Assembly (NCBI GenBank): GCA_963810555.1
Contig: CAWENX010000019.1
Coordinates: 87,881 to 151,880, forward strand
DNA: 64,000 bases
Source: G963677325 sp963810555
Lineage (GTDB): Bacteria > Bacteroidota > Bacteroidia > Bacteroidales > Prolixibacteraceae
Reading direction: 5' to 3'
Below, piece after piece: positions 63,885-64,000 of this stretch. The notes below the pieces were generated by a model. That model made no database searches and had not been told where the DNA came from. It was given only the letters and a program-made list of their open reading frames with translations. The position numbers and the translations under genes were made by a program. Each line of letters opens with the position of its first letter. Within the stretch, counting starts at the first letter, position 1.

Positions 63885-64000
63885 AATGATGTTTTTTGCA
63901 TTCGATTTTACAATACCTGAACCGCTGCGCGGTAAGCCTTAACCTGAAAGTTATTCGGTATTTTATTGTCAATTGTCAATTGTCAATTCTTACCCGCTTT

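Overview
The window looks like a chromosomal piece of a Bacteroidota bacterium (Bacteroidales or a related order). This rests on fimbrillin-like lipoproteins, many lipoprotein and Tat-type leaders, exported sugar-acid enzymes of the enolase superfamily, GH106 and GH9 glycoside hydrolases, TAnnTTTG-type promoter boxes and AT-rich spacers full of short dispersed repeats. Calls were made by reading motifs by eye; no database search was possible.

Layout. 0-3 kb: the 5' part of rlmN, a ferredoxin-NADP reductase-like gene, yidD and a repeat-tailed lipoprotein. 3-4.4 kb: a decayed IS66 transposase. 4.6-16 kb: a catabolic region with a ManD-like enolase-superfamily protein, an aldo/keto reductase, a ceramidase-like protein, then a leftward run of six genes, all with export leaders (PLP lyase/transferase, amidohydrolase, RidA-like, RraA-like, second enolase-superfamily protein, Kelch propeller). 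The last two are split by single-base frameshifts. 16.4-23.3 kb: two tandem units of a short Gly/Trp-tailed peptide plus a fimbrillin-like lipoprotein, facing a five-gene leftward operon (TPR-membrane protein, PqqD-like, nucleotidyltransferase, HPr-kinase-like, S24/S26-like peptidase) that resembles a peptide-maturation system.

24.5-26.24 kb holds no credible protein gene. It contains two diverged copies of a ~570-nt element with the same upstream block, matched stems and a terminator hairpin. I read this as a duplicated large structured RNA, and it is the most unusual thing in the window. 26.6-32.3 kb: a membrane protein, a relic lipoprotein, a broken bile-acid-type symporter, a third enolase-superfamily protein and a PIG-L deacetylase. 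33-37.4 kb: a metal/redox housekeeping region (NifX-like, OsmC, DUF134) divergent from trmO, DUF1847, a thioesterase and an MBL-fold hydrolase. 37.5-41 kb: an FG-GAP protein divergent from a membrane protein that fuses a CuA-like cupredoxin to NosR/NapH-type Fe-S modules. 41.2-49.5 kb: GH106, a VOC/SRPBCC/VOC trio, GH9. 49.8-56.1 kb: two paralogous mini-proteins, an amidohydrolase, two SAM methyltransferases with an amino-acid permease, and an exported Pcm. 56.4-60.6 kb: an IPT/TIG lipoprotein (frameshifted), an outer-membrane barrel and a WD40 protein. 61-64 kb: small accessory or phage-like genes, including an M15 peptidase, among palindromic repeats.

At least seven genes carry frameshifts or stops. 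Either this is an actively decaying accessory genome or the assembly has residual indel errors; read mapping would decide.
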